DNA of 64,000 nt from Methylosinus sp. LW4 (GCF_000379125.1 NZ_KB900626.1:2676667-2740666), one strand, 5' to 3'. Shown: positions 38,935-48,268, counted from the stretch's first letter. Numbers and translations are program-made. Notes: generated from the letters alone by a model not told the origin.

Positions 38935-39536
38935 CAGACGATCTCGCGCTCGCCCTCATAGACCGTCGCCATGCGCTCGCCTTCGCCCTGCTTGCGGCGC
39001 GCGCAGAAGCGCGGACGGCGCTTGATGACCGTGGAGTTCTTGCGGCGCGCGATCGTCTCGCGCAGCGCGACGCCGCCGAGGCGCGGATCGATGGTCTCCA
39101 GCTCGCCGCCGCGCGCCGCGAGGCGCGGCAGATCGAGATAGGACGCCCAATATTTCCAATCCGCCGAGATCGCGCCGCCATCGGCCGTCTCGGTGAGAAC
39201 GACGTCGAGATCGGGGTCCTGATGGGCGAGCGACAGGCGGTAGGAGGCGCCGCCGTCCAGCCTCGGCTCGACATCCAGAGCGACGCCGCGATAGGCCTGC
39301 ACCGGCACGCTGATCATCATGGACATTCCGGCAAAGCGCCGGGAAATCAGAATGTCGCGCCGGCCGACGCGCACCTGGCGCTGGCCGCCGTCGGCGCGCC
39401 GATCGCGCTGAACGGCGAATTGAAGCTGCGTCTCCGCCATGGCTTTGGTCTCGAACATGCGCTCGCTCCCCGAGATGTGACCTTCGCGACTGATCTCGCG
39501 TTTCATGGGTCGCATGTTGGGCGACGGTTGCGGCAA
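38925..39536 (-). CDS. DUF6101 family protein
   Basis: 203 aa (a later start at MKREISREG would remove ten residues). The core VRVGRRDILISRRFAGMSMM and SYRLSLAHQDPDLDVVL resemble DUF6101, a family of Hyphomicrobiales proteins usually next to ubiA. The C-terminus has a basic stretch (ARRKNSTVIKRRPRFCARRK). No enzymatic motifs. Overlaps the ubiA end by 10 bp. Confidence 0.7.
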   Translation of the reverse strand: MPQPSPNMRPMKREISREGHISGSERMFETKAMAETQLQFAVQRDRRADGGQRQVRVGRRDILISRRFAGMSMMISVPVQAYRGVALDVEPRLDGGASYRLSLAHQDPDLDVVLTETADGGAISADWKYWASYLDLPRLAARGGELETIDPRLGGVALRETIARRKNSTVIKRRPRFCARRKQGEGERMATVYEGEREIVCYE

Positions 39537-39698
39537 AGCTCGCTAACAAGGCTGGTGAATCGCCCGTAAACCATTGCCTTTTCGACCGATTCGCGAGCTT
39601 TGGGTTAGCGCCCGGCAAACGAGATCGTCGAAATTCGCGGCAATTCGCCGAAAAGACCGCCTTGCGGGAGGGGCTCCGCTCGCTTAACGACTATAGCA

Positions 39699-40517
39699 AT
39701 GGCCGACAATGCAACCGACTTCGCGGCTCAGCTGCCGCAGCTCGAGGCCGTCGCGCGGCGAGCGGGCGAGATCGCCATGGGCTTCTTCCGCCCGGGCGAG
39801 AAGACCAGCGCGGCCGTCTCCTATAAGGACGGCGGCTCGCCCGTGACCGAGGCGGACATGGCGGTCGACCGCTTCCTGCAGGAGGCGGCGATGGCGCTGT
39901 TCCCGGACGCCGGCTGGCTCTCCGAGGAGACGGCCGACAATAAGGAGCGGCTGCTTCGCCCCCGGCTGCTGGTCGTCGATCCGATCGACGGAACCCAGGC
40001 TTTTCTGCGCGGAGACAGGCGCTGGGCGGTCTCCATCGCGCTGATCGACCAAGGGCGGCCCAAGCTCGGCGTCATTCACGCGCCGGCGCTGGAATGGACA
40101 TTCGCCGCCGCCGCCGGCCATGGCGCGGCGCTGAATGGCGCGCCGATCCGCGTCGCCACGCTCGCCGTTCTGGCGGGCGCGCGGCTGGAGGCGCCGCGCG
40201 GCCTGGCGGCGCGCTTCGCCGGCTCCGAATATAAATTCGCGGTTCAGGACCGCACGCCGTCGCTGGCTCTGCGCGTCGCCGACGTCGCCTCCGGCCGCAA
40301 TGATCTCACCATCGCTTCCGCGGATTCGAAAGACTGGGACATTGCCGCGGCCGATGTGATACTCACCGAGGCGGGCGGCGTCTTGTCCGAGCTCGAGGGG
40401 CTTCCCTTGCGCTATAATCGTCCGCAGCTGCGGCGCGATATGCTGGTGGCGGCGCCGCAATCGATCTTTCCCGAGAGTCTCGCGCTGGCGCGAGCCGTTT
40501 CCAAGGGCGTGATATGA
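39699..40517 (+). CDS. cysQ: 3'(2'),5'-bisphosphate nucleotidase CysQ
   Basis: 272 aa inositol-monophosphatase-fold enzyme removing a phosphate from PAP during sulfate assimilation. Metal-site motifs: GWLSEETADN (Glu), VVDPIDGTQAFLRGD and WDIAAADVILTEAGG. In alphaproteobacteria it begins the cysQ-DUF4170-waaA-lpxK cluster, seen here in full. The end overlaps the DUF4170 start (ATGA). Confidence 0.95.
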   Translation: MADNATDFAAQLPQLEAVARRAGEIAMGFFRPGEKTSAAVSYKDGGSPVTEADMAVDRFLQEAAMALFPDAGWLSEETADNKERLLRPRLLVVDPIDGTQAFLRGDRRWAVSIALIDQGRPKLGVIHAPALEWTFAAAAGHGAALNGAPIRVATLAVLAGARLEAPRGLAARFAGSEYKFAVQDRTPSLALRVADVASGRNDLTIASADSKDWDIAAADVILTEAGGVLSELEGLPLRYNRPQLRRDMLVAAPQSIFPESLALARAVSKGVI

Positions 40518-40762
40518 GCGAAACGACGACACTGAACGGCGGCGCGCCACAGGCGCTTCATCTCGTTTTCGGAGGCGAGCTGATCGACCTCCAGGGCGTC
40601 GCCTTCCGCGACCCGACGAAGCTCGACATCGTCGGCATTTATTCGGACAACGCCTCCGCGCTCGCCGCCTGGAAGGCGAAGGCGCACGCCACCGTCGACA
40701 ACGCCCATATGCGCTATTTCGTCGTGCAGCTGCACAGCCTCCTCGATCCCGAGACGAATTGA
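40514..40762 (+). CDS. DUF4170 family protein
   Basis: 82 aa. The segment LHLVFGGELIDLQGVAFRDP and the end MRYFVVQLHSLLDPE mark DUF4170, always found between cysQ and waaA in alphaproteobacteria. Its role is unknown; the context hints at a link with lipid A/Kdo synthesis. The start overlaps the cysQ stop by 4 bp. Confidence 0.9.
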   Translation: MSETTTLNGGAPQALHLVFGGELIDLQGVAFRDPTKLDIVGIYSDNASALAAWKAKAHATVDNAHMRYFVVQLHSLLDPETN

Positions 40763-40898
40763 GTCTCCTTCCGCGCGGCCGATCGACGGCGCGCCCGACG
40801 GCCCCGCTGGGCCGGGGCGTCGCGATCGGCCCTTTCATTCGAATACGGCGCGGCGAGAGCTCGGCCGTCGCATTATTGGCGAGTTCACCGGGGCGTCG

Positions 40899-42176
40899 AT
40901 GCCGGTCTTGACGATTTATCGGTTGCTGACCATCGGTTTGGCGCCACTCGCCGGCGTGGCGCTCGGCTGGCGCGCGAGACAAGGCAAGGAAGATCCCGCG
41001 CGGCTCGGCGAGCGCATGGGCGCGCCGAGCCTCGAGCGTCCCGCCGGACGGCTCGTTTGGCTGCATGGCGCGAGCCTCGGCGAGAGCCTCGCTCTTTTGC
41101 CGCTGGTGGAGCGCTTCATTCAGCGCGGCGTCGAGGTTCTCGTCACCACGGGCACGGTCTCCTCCGCCAAAGTGCTGCGGGCGCGGCTGCCGGCCGGCGC
41201 CGTGCATCAGTTTCTGCCGCTGGACGCGCCGCAATTCGTCGAGCGCTTTCTCGAGCATTGGCGTCCCGACATCGTGCTCTTCGCCGAGTCGGAGCTGTGG
41301 CCCAATATGATCCGCGCCATCCATGCGCGGCGACTGCCGCTCGTGCTCGTCAACGCCACCATCTCGCGCCGCTCCGCCGCGCGCTGGCGGCGCCTGCCCG
41401 GCGGCGCGCGAACCTTGTTCGGCGAGATCGATCTCTGCCTCGCGCAAAACGCCGAGAGCGCCGCGCGCTATCTGGGCCTCGGCGCGCCGCGCGTGCGCGT
41501 GTGCGGCAATCTGAAATTCGATGTGCCGCCGCCGCCCGTCGGCGCCGGCCGGCTCGCCGAATTCAACGGCGCCATCGGCCCGCGTCCCGTCTGGGCGGCG
41601 ATCTCCACCCATGCGGGCGAGGAGGAGATCGCGATCGACGCGCATCTCTCGCTTTCCGGCGAAGTCCCGTCGCTGCTGACCATCATCGTGCCGCGCAAGC
41701 CCGAGCGCGGCGCCGAGATCGCCGCTCTCGCCAGCGCCAAAGGCCTCGCTGTGGGCCTGCGCTCGCGCGACGGCGAGCCGCGCCGCGGCGTGCAGATCTA
41801 TGTCGCCGACACAGTGGGCGAGCTCGGCCTGTTCCTGCGCGCCGTCAGCGTCGTGTTCACGGGAAAATCGCTGACGGCGGAGGGCGGGCATAATCCGATA
41901 GAGCCGGCCAAGCTCGGCTGCGCGATCCTGCACGGGCCGCATGTCGAGAATTTCGCCGATATTTATGGCGAGCTGGCCGCCGCCCGCGCCGCCGCCCGCG
42001 TGAGCGACGCGGAATCGCTGGCGCGCGCGCTGCAATTTCTGCTGTCCGACCCCTCTCGCATGCGCGCGATGGGCCGCGCCGGCGCCGAGGTGGTGCGAAA
42101 GCTCGGCGGCGCCTCGCAGAGCATTATGGCGGCGATCGAGCCTTATCTCGCGCAATCGGCGCTGGAGCAGAAATGA
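40899..42176 (+). CDS. waaA: 3-deoxy-D-manno-octulosonic acid (Kdo) transferase
   Basis: 425 aa, membrane-anchored GT30 enzyme that adds Kdo to the lipid A precursor. N-terminal hydrophobic anchor (about 1-24), then WLHGASLGESLALLPLV (with the catalytic Glu) and the later SLTAEGGHNPIEPAKLG sugar-nucleotide site. It lies 136 bp after DUF4170, with an N-terminal MPVLTIYRLLTIG typical of WaaA. lpxK follows after 21 bp. Confidence 0.97.
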   Translation: MPVLTIYRLLTIGLAPLAGVALGWRARQGKEDPARLGERMGAPSLERPAGRLVWLHGASLGESLALLPLVERFIQRGVEVLVTTGTVSSAKVLRARLPAGAVHQFLPLDAPQFVERFLEHWRPDIVLFAESELWPNMIRAIHARRLPLVLVNATISRRSAARWRRLPGGARTLFGEIDLCLAQNAESAARYLGLGAPRVRVCGNLKFDVPPPPVGAGRLAEFNGAIGPRPVWAAISTHAGEEEIAIDAHLSLSGEVPSLLTIIVPRKPERGAEIAALASAKGLAVGLRSRDGEPRRGVQIYVADTVGELGLFLRAVSVVFTGKSLTAEGGHNPIEPAKLGCAILHGPHVENFADIYGELAAARAAARVSDAESLARALQFLLSDPSRMRAMGRAGAEVVRKLGGASQSIMAAIEPYLAQSALEQK

Positions 42177-42197
42177 GCCCGCGGCGCCGCATCGCCA

Positions 42198-43178
42198 ATG
42201 CGCGCGCCTGACTTCTGGCGACGCGCGCCGGCCTCGCCGCTGGCGCGGGCTCTGGCGCCGTTCGGCGCGCTCTACGGCGCGGCCGTTTCAGCGCGCATGA
42301 GACGGAGGGGCGCGCGCGCCGATCTTCCGACGATCGTGATCGGCGGCCCGACGCTCGGCGGCGACGGCAAGACGCCGGCCGCGCTCGCCATCGCCGCTCT
42401 GCTCACGGAAATGGGCGAGCGGCCCTTCTTCCTCACCCGCGGATATGGCCGCCGCACTGCGCGGCGCGCGCCTTTTCTCATCGATCCGAGCATTCATTCC
42501 GTGCGCGAGACGGGCGATGAAGCGCTGCTGCTGGCACGCTGCGCTCCGACCATCGTCGGCGCCGACCGCGCGGCCGGCGCGCGGCTCGCACGCGCTCTCG
42601 GCGCGACGGCGCTGGTGCTGGACGATGGCTTGCAGAGCCGGCGGCTCGAGCCCGATCTCGCATTGATGGTCGTCGACGGCGCCTATGCCGCCGGCAATGG
42701 CCTATGCCCGCCCGCCGGCCCGCTGCGCGCGCCCTTGCCCGGCCAGCTCGCCGCTGTGGATGCGCTCGTGCTGATCGGCGAAGGCGCGGCGGGAGAAGCG
42801 GTCGCCGCACATGCGAGAGCGGCGGGAAAGCCCGTTCTGCGCGCCGGCGTCGCGCCCCTCCCCGCGCGCCTTCCGCAGCGCGCGCTCGCCTTTGCGGGCA
42901 TCGCGCGGCCGCAGAAGTTTTTCGCGACTCTGGAGGCTTTGGGGCTCGAGATCGTCGGCCGAAAAAGCTTCGCCGATCATCATGCCTTCACGGCGCGCGA
43001 GATGGCGGCGCTCGAGCGCGAAGCCGCGCGTCTTCGCGCGACGCTGGTCACGACGGAAAAAGACGCGGCGCGTCTTTCGCCCGACATGGCCGCGCGCGTG
43101 GACGTTCTACCGATCGACCTCCGCTTCGCAGAGGAAGAAGACATGCGCGCGCTCCTTCGCCGCTCCATTACGGATTAA
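42198..43178 (+). CDS. lpxK: Tetraacyldisaccharide 4'-kinase
   Basis: 326 aa. It phosphorylates the lipid A disaccharide at 4'. The P-loop reads GGPTLGGDGKTPAALAIA, with Asp where GGTGKTP is usual in enterobacteria, a variation I think is tolerated. Other motifs: SDEALLLA-like GDEALLLARCAPTIVGADR and VLDDGLQSRRLEPDL. The 3' end overlaps the convergent yjdF-like gene by 4 bp. Confidence 0.96.
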   Translation: MRAPDFWRRAPASPLARALAPFGALYGAAVSARMRRRGARADLPTIVIGGPTLGGDGKTPAALAIAALLTEMGERPFFLTRGYGRRTARRAPFLIDPSIHSVRETGDEALLLARCAPTIVGADRAAGARLARALGATALVLDDGLQSRRLEPDLALMVVDGAYAAGNGLCPPAGPLRAPLPGQLAAVDALVLIGEGAAGEAVAAHARAAGKPVLRAGVAPLPARLPQRALAFAGIARPQKFFATLEALGLEIVGRKSFADHHAFTAREMAALEREAARLRATLVTTEKDAARLSPDMAARVDVLPIDLRFAEEEDMRALLRRSITD

Positions 43179-43594
43179 CGGTCGCCGCGACGCGCCTTCG
43201 CTCTGCTCCGACGCCGATTCCAACGGCGCTCACGCTCCTCCTCGCGCCGCGTAGCCGCCTCGGCGCGCCTCTGTTTCTTGCGTTGTTCCAGAGCGACTCG
43301 CATCGCCTCCCGCGCCTTTGAGCCGAAACCGATCGTCGCCGCCTCGAGCGCGGCGAGGCGCCTCGCGCGCTTGGGATTCGGCTTTTCGGCGCCAGGCGCC
43401 TCCGGCGCACCCCCACAAGGGTGGAACTGCAGGCGAGGTAGCTCGCGATCGACCCAATAGAGCAATTCGGCATTGCTCGGCTCGGCGCCGAAGCAATGGC
43501 GCGCCGTCTCGAGGCCGTCCTCGCTGCGCCGCTCGATCTCGGCGACCCAAAACTGGCCGTCGAAAAATATGGATGTGATTGTTCTGGTGAGCAT
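43175..43594 (-). CDS. yjdF: YjdF family protein (DUF2992)
   Basis: 139 aa. The first 50 residues (SIFFDGQFWVAEIERRSEDG, ARHCFGAEPSNAELLYWVDR) are clearly YjdF-like: the FxDGQFWVxxxE and FGxEPSxxE motifs. The second half is a long Arg/Lys/Glu-rich helix (about residues 70-139). In Bacillota, yjdF is controlled by a riboswitch that binds azaaromatics; the protein's biochemical role is unknown. Here it follows a heavily structured leader (see 43595-43698). Confidence 0.85.
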   Translation of the reverse strand: MLTRTITSIFFDGQFWVAEIERRSEDGLETARHCFGAEPSNAELLYWVDRELPRLQFHPCGGAPEAPGAEKPNPKRARRLAALEAATIGFGSKAREAMRVALEQRKKQRRAEAATRREEERERRWNRRRSRAKARRGDR

Positions 43595-43698
43595 TATCCG
43601 ACCCTACAGACGCACTTTCTCATGCGCCGAGGGTCACGCCGATAGGCGACGTGACAGAGCCCTGCTCTCACAGGGCGCCCGGACTCACCTCACCGGGC
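43595..43698 (-). promoter_or_regulatory. Structured 5' leader of yjdF, candidate riboswitch
   Basis: Four hairpins in a row on the minus-strand RNA. H1 (43698-43677): 6-bp GCCCGG stem, 10-nt loop. H2 (43676-43659): 6-bp GCCCTG stem, hexaloop TGAGAG. H3 (43655-43633): GTCACG/CGTGAC stem with possible inner CGCC/GGCG. H4 (43635-43600): outer GACCCT/AGGGTC, inner GCGCAT/GTGCGT. The AGGG in the last arm is the likely ribosome site, 7 nt before the ATG, so H4 hides it; H3 and H4 share three bases. Family not recognised. Confidence 0.6.
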
Positions 43699-43787
43699 CG
43701 CCTTTTTCCGACCGGCAAATATTACCGCGGTTTGGAATTCATGTCATCGGTTTTTCGCGGGAGAGCGCGCAGAACGTCGAGCGTGCT

Positions 43788-44015
43788 CTAAGGCTTCTTC
43801 GGGAAGCTCACGCCGATGCGGATGAGCTTGGCGTCGGTGCTCGAATAGGCCTCTTGCAGGTCGACGTTCCAATAGCGGAGCTCTTCCAGCAGTATGGGCT
43901 CGCCGGTCACGGCGCAGCGCACGAAGGCGCCTGGACGGCGAACGCGGAAGTCGCCGTCGCGATATTCGACCTCGGCCTCGACCGCGGCCTGCGGCTGTCG
44001 TTCGAACCGGTTCAT
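43788..44015 (-). CDS. DUF2093 family protein
   Basis: 75 aa from the ATG at 44015 (MNRFERQPQAAVEAEVEYRD). The middle GDFRVRRPGAFVRCAVTGEP and LEELRYWNVDLQEAY are typical of DUF2093, a small family from Hyphomicrobiales with unknown function, often near lipid A and lpxK genes. Longer frames upstream lack similarity. Confidence 0.85.
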   Translation of the reverse strand: MNRFERQPQAAVEAEVEYRDGDFRVRRPGAFVRCAVTGEPILLEELRYWNVDLQEAYSSTDAKLIRIGVSFPKKP

Positions 44016-44227
44016 GCGGATCCTGCGTCTCGCCCGCTCGGTTAAGCGGCGCACTGACGAAATAAACGAGGTCATGCCGAATTTTCAATAGGAGAGACGC
44101 GATTGGCAAGGCCGAATCGCATTTGGGCGGCAAAGCTTGCGCCAGCGCTCGCCAAAAAACCCGCGCCCGCGCCAGAAGCCGGCTCGGATGAGCGCCATTT
44201 GAAAGGAAATCGCCCCAAAACACGAAT

Positions 44228-44248
44228 GGCCGCCCCAAAGGGGCGGCC
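44228..44248 (-). terminator. Terminator-like hairpin after the first 552-aa porin gene
   Basis: A perfect 9-bp ggccgcccc stem with a 3-nt loop lies 35 bp past the stop at 44283. The same ggccgccc core ends the other two porin genes. On the minus strand the following bases are only moderately T-rich. Confidence 0.55.
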
Positions 44249-44282
44249 ATGAAGATCGATTCGATGTTGTTTCGACGCGCTC

Positions 44283-45941
44283 TCACCAGAAGACGTTGGC
44301 GCGGGCGAGGAACAAGCTCGGATGCTCTCCGTTGAGATAGGGACGGTCGGAGGGCGCAACCAGCGTCAGCGCCTTCGTCCAATTGGCCTGCAAGCGGAAG
44401 CCGTTGACCGGATACCAGTTCAAGCCGATCGTCAGATTGTCCTGGCGACCGCCGAGCGTCGCCGTGCTGGCGAGCGCTTTTTGAGCCGCCGTGCCCGCCG
44501 CCGTCGCCGCATAGACGAAATTGCCATCGACGAGGCCGCCATTGTTGAGATTGATCTCGCTGTAGCGCGCGGCGAGCTCCCAGGCGCCCCAGCCGCCCTT
44601 GTTGACGGGATCCTTGATCTGGATCGGGCCGAAAGTGCCGGGCGTGAAAAAGTTCTTGTCGTAGCTGCCATAGACGGCGGCGCGCGATTCTCCGGTCAGG
44701 AACCACGAACCTTGGACATAATAGCCGCTGTATTGGAGGCTCGAGCCGCCGCCATTGCCGAGCAGGAGAGCGTTGAGCGGATCGCGCTCGTAACGCGTGG
44801 CGATATATTCGCCTTGCAGCGAGACCGGGCCGTAGCTGGCGGCGGCCTCGAAGCCGTAGCTATAAGCGTATTTCAAGCAGCCGTTCTTCAGGACGAAAGG
44901 CGCGGACAGGAGACCGAGGCCGGTCGCGTTCGTCGCCAGGCTGCCCGAGGCCGCGCAAGTCAAATCCTGCGCCGCGGACACGCGCGTCCAGGTGCCGCTG
45001 CCGCCCAGCACATCCGCCTCCTCGCGCTCCGTGCCGGCGCCCGGCCGGAGGAAGGCGGAATCGGTGGCGGCCGTCGTGTTCTCCGGCTTGTGATAACGGA
45101 AGGACGAGCCGAGATGCAGCAGCTTGTCCTCTTCCTGAATGGGCGCATAGGTGGCGCGCACCGCCGCGTCCCAATATTGCGCGCCGCCAGTGGGCGGAGC
45201 GACCGCTGTATCCTGCGGCGAGGTGGAGAAAATGCCGGTCTTCACCGTCCACAGCTTGTCGCCGATGGTGACGGCCGCGCCCGTATGGCGGCTCGGCGCC
45301 AGCACCGTCGGCAGCGCGCGCTCGAGGAAGGTGATGTTGCTCGTCGAGCTGTTCGTCTCCATGCTGAACGGCTCGAAGAAATTGCCGACCTGGAAGGTGA
45401 CGGGCTGCTTGGAGATCTCTTCCGGCAGCAGCTTGGCGCGATAGCCGATATAGGCGTCGCGAATGCCGGTCACGCCGGAGTTGGTGAAATCATACTGGAA
45501 CCGGTAGAACCAGTCCTTATAGGCCTTGCCCTCGAGCCAGATCTGCGCGCGGCGGAAGCCCACATTGCTGCGCGACATGGTGTCGGCCGAGCTGGCGAAG
45601 CCGCCGTCGATCTGCATGCGGCCGCCGAGCTTGAAGCTGAACGCCTTGTCCTCGGTCTCGACGAAGAGGCCGTTGCGGAAGCTGACGAACACCGGCGGCG
45701 GCGCGACGAGGCCCGGCTGGGTCTTGGCGGAATTCAGCGCATTCTTGACCTGGGCGTTGGTCTTGGCCTGCTCGGTCACCCGAGCCTCGAGGCGCTTGAT
45801 CTGCTCCTTCAGCGCCTTGATCTCGCTCGCCGTGTCCGCCAGCGCCGACGCCGGAGCGCCCACCATCCCGCAGAAGGCGGCGAGCGCGACGCCGCCCGAG
45901 AGCCGCTGCGCCATTTTCGACCCGATAGTCTGTTCTCTCAT
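44283..45941 (-). CDS. OprO/OprP-type porin, paralog A
   Basis: 552 aa from the ATG at 45941. Signal peptide (to ASALAD), then a short coiled-coil segment (TASEIKALKEQIKRLEARV and onward to about residue 60) and a large beta-barrel ending in the canonical aromatic residue (FLARANVFW). The barrel contains SNVGFRRAQIWLEGKAYKDW, like Pseudomonas OprO/OprP phosphate porins. Its closest relative here is paralog C. Substrate unknown; the barrel may carry phosphate, diphosphate or another anion. Confidence 0.9.
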   Translation of the reverse strand: MREQTIGSKMAQRLSGGVALAAFCGMVGAPASALADTASEIKALKEQIKRLEARVTEQAKTNAQVKNALNSAKTQPGLVAPPPVFVSFRNGLFVETEDKAFSFKLGGRMQIDGGFASSADTMSRSNVGFRRAQIWLEGKAYKDWFYRFQYDFTNSGVTGIRDAYIGYRAKLLPEEISKQPVTFQVGNFFEPFSMETNSSTSNITFLERALPTVLAPSRHTGAAVTIGDKLWTVKTGIFSTSPQDTAVAPPTGGAQYWDAAVRATYAPIQEEDKLLHLGSSFRYHKPENTTAATDSAFLRPGAGTEREEADVLGGSGTWTRVSAAQDLTCAASGSLATNATGLGLLSAPFVLKNGCLKYAYSYGFEAAASYGPVSLQGEYIATRYERDPLNALLLGNGGGSSLQYSGYYVQGSWFLTGESRAAVYGSYDKNFFTPGTFGPIQIKDPVNKGGWGAWELAARYSEINLNNGGLVDGNFVYAATAAGTAAQKALASTATLGGRQDNLTIGLNWYPVNGFRLQANWTKALTLVAPSDRPYLNGEHPSLFLARANVFW

Positions 45942-46534
45942 CTCAGCCCCCTGCGCTCGGCGATTGCGTGGCGCCTCGGACGTCCGCTCGCCGGACGAGA
46001 TTTGCATTCGGTCGAATGAATATCTCGCGTCGACGACAGATCTCCCCGGCCCGAAGAACACATGCAAGGCGCGCGACGATTGCACCTTTTGCCTACTAAA
46101 CATCGGATGATGCCCAAATTATCGCCAGATGCGCCCGCATGATGAGCTTCTAACGGCGAAATGTTCTTTGGATACATCACATGTAATTGTCTTACATTTC
46201 GATCGGCCGTTCGCGCAAGGCCGGAATCGGCTTCTCTTAAGGATTTTCACGTACGTGTTGCCGATTCGACACAATCGCTATGCGGCGTCGCTATGAGGCT
46301 CGACCATATTGCGATTGCGGCGCGCGGCGGCGAGCGGCTCGGACCAGACGCCTAGAGGGATCGAAGGCGATCCGGCGGCGGCCGCGCTCCCTCGGCCACG
46401 GCGACGTGGCATTTGGGCAACACCTTAAGTGGAAACCGATGTCACAATCCGCCGCCGCCGCCTTTTGTGATGAATGTGTCACACAACGCCTCTAGCCGTG
46501 CCGTAGCGGTAAGCAATTCAAGGCAGAGGCTGAC
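45942..46534. other. Divergent intergenic region between porin genes A and B
   Basis: 593 bp without a convincing gene. It holds the promoters of two oppositely directed porin genes. An AT-richer part near 46150-46200 contains several TACAT-like half sites (46160-46198) that could bind a regulator but match no box that I can confirm. Near 46478-46492 there is a tgtgatgaatgtgtcac-type imperfect inverted repeat. Confidence 0.4.
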
Positions 46535-48193
46535 ATGAGACAGGTACCGAACGTTCAGACGATCGCGAAGGGCGCGACGCCTTCGAAGCTGCTGGGAGGC
46601 GTAGCGGTCCTCGCCCTCGGCGCGTTCGGCGCGCCCGCGGCGGCTCACGCCGACACGGCGAGCGAGATCAAGGCGCTCAAGGCCGAGCTGAAGCGGCTCG
46701 AGCACAAGCTCGACGAGCAGGCCAAGACGACCCATCAGGTCAAGAACGCGCTGAACTCGGCCAAGGCCGCGCCGGGCGGCAATGCTCCGCCGCCGGTGTT
46801 CGTCAGCTTCAAGAACGGCCTCTATGTCGAGACCGAGGACAAGAGCTTCGACTTCAAGATTGGCGGCCGCATTCAGGCCGACGGCGGCTTCACCAGCTAT
46901 CCCTCCGCCTCCGGCGCCCGCAGCAACGTCGGCTTCCGCCGCGCTCGCCTCGAGGTCGAAGGCAAGGCGTATAAGAACTGGTTTTACAAGTTCCAATACG
47001 ACTTCACCGGCACCGGCGTGACCGGCATTCGCGACGCGTTCGTCGCCTATCGCGACACGCTGCTGCCGGAGTCCATCACCAAGCAGCCGGTCACCTTCCA
47101 GGTCGGTAGCCAGTACGAGCCGTTCAGCATGGAGACGGTGACCTCCTCCAAGCACATCACCTTCATCGAGCGTGCGCTTCCCGGCGCTCTGGCCCCGGAT
47201 CGCCATGTCGGCGCCAAGGTCGGCCTCGGCGACAAGAATTGGAGCGTGCAGGCGGGCGTGTTCTCGACCAGCTTCGGCCAGGACTCCGCGCAGGCTCCCG
47301 CCGTCACCGGCCATCAATATTGGGACCTGACGACGCGCGCCACCTATGCGCCGATCGTCGAGGAGGACAAGCTGCTGCATTTCGGCGGCTCGTTCATGTT
47401 CCACAGGCCGAACGACTCGACCGCCGCCCAGGACCCGAACAATCTGCTGCCGGGCACCGGCTCGCGCGACGAGACCGACATTCTCAACAATCGCTATGTC
47501 GTCGTCCCCTCGGCTCAGGCGCTGACCTGCAGCCCGGTCTACAAATCGGCGGCCGGCGTCGCCCTGCTGTGGACTCCCGGCTATCTGCAGAACAGCTGCC
47601 TGAAATACAGCTTCAACTATAACTTCGAAGTGGCGGCCTCTTATGGGCCGTTCTCGGTCCAAGGCGAATATTCCGGCGCTCATTACGAGCGTGATGCGGG
47701 AACGGCCTTGGCGCTCGGCAACAATGGCGGATCGAGCCTCAATTACAGCGGCTATTATGTCCAGGGCTCGGTCTTCCTGACCGGCGAGTCCCGCGCGGCC
47801 TCTTATAGGGGCTATGACAAGGACTGGAACACGCCCGGCACCTTCAGCGACATCGTGATCCTCAATCCGCTCAGCAAGGGCGGCCTCGGCGCCTGGGAAT
47901 TCGCCGCGCGCTACAGCGAGCTCAACCTCAACAATGGCGGTCTCGTCAGCGGTCCCTACGCCTATTGGGCGGCGGTGGCCGGCGGCGCCGCCGACAAGGC
48001 GCTGGCGAGCACGGCGACGCTCGGCGGCCGCGAGGAGAACCTCACTCTGGCGCTCAATTGGTATCCGGTGAGGGGCGTCCGCTTCCAGGCCAATTGGACG
48101 CGCGCCATGACGCTCGTCGCTCCGTCCGACAAGCCCTATCTCAACGGCCAGCACCCGAGCACCTTCCTCGCCCGCGCCCAGGTCTTCTGGTGA
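46535..48193 (+). CDS. OprO/OprP-type porin, paralog B
   Basis: 552 aa. Same layout as paralogs A and C: signal peptide (GAPAAAHAD), coiled coil (SEIKALKAELKRLEHKLDEQ), barrel with SNVGFRRARLEVEGKAYKNW and a terminal FLARAQVFW. The loops differ more than between A and C (for example TGHQYWDLTTRATYAPIV). Upstream AGGCAGAGGCTGAC contains GAGG as the ribosome site. An intrinsic terminator follows at 48241. Confidence 0.9.
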   Translation: MRQVPNVQTIAKGATPSKLLGGVAVLALGAFGAPAAAHADTASEIKALKAELKRLEHKLDEQAKTTHQVKNALNSAKAAPGGNAPPPVFVSFKNGLYVETEDKSFDFKIGGRIQADGGFTSYPSASGARSNVGFRRARLEVEGKAYKNWFYKFQYDFTGTGVTGIRDAFVAYRDTLLPESITKQPVTFQVGSQYEPFSMETVTSSKHITFIERALPGALAPDRHVGAKVGLGDKNWSVQAGVFSTSFGQDSAQAPAVTGHQYWDLTTRATYAPIVEEDKLLHFGGSFMFHRPNDSTAAQDPNNLLPGTGSRDETDILNNRYVVVPSAQALTCSPVYKSAAGVALLWTPGYLQNSCLKYSFNYNFEVAASYGPFSVQGEYSGAHYERDAGTALALGNNGGSSLNYSGYYVQGSVFLTGESRAASYRGYDKDWNTPGTFSDIVILNPLSKGGLGAWEFAARYSELNLNNGGLVSGPYAYWAAVAGGAADKALASTATLGGREENLTLALNWYPVRGVRFQANWTRAMTLVAPSDKPYLNGQHPSTFLARAQVFW

Positions 48194-48240
48194 GCGAAAG
48201 CTCCGGCCTTCGCAAGGCTCAGCGAGACGATCGAATCACG

Positions 48241-48268
48241 AAAGGCCGCCCTTCGGGGCGGCCTTTTT
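48241..48268 (+). terminator. Intrinsic terminator after porin B
   Basis: An 11-bp stem (48241-48251 with 48256-48266) closed by a stable TTCG tetraloop and followed by TTTTT. Same ggccgccc core as the other porin terminators. Confidence 0.85.

Noticed and set aside
39684..42155. 823-codon minus-strand open frame across cysQ and waaA
   Set aside because: Antisense to conserved genes with intact motifs; composition (Arg/Ala/Gly) is that of a shadow frame.
43175..43698. Leader of yjdF as RNase P RNA or SRP RNA
   Set aside because: The GAGGTGAGTCCGGGCG stretch is reminiscent of the start of RNase P RNA, but the rest of the conserved core is missing and the length is about 100 nt.
46160..46198. 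Possible Pho box in front of the porin genes
   Set aside because: Only loosely repeated TACAT half sites; spacing does not give the 7+4 bp repeat pattern with confidence.
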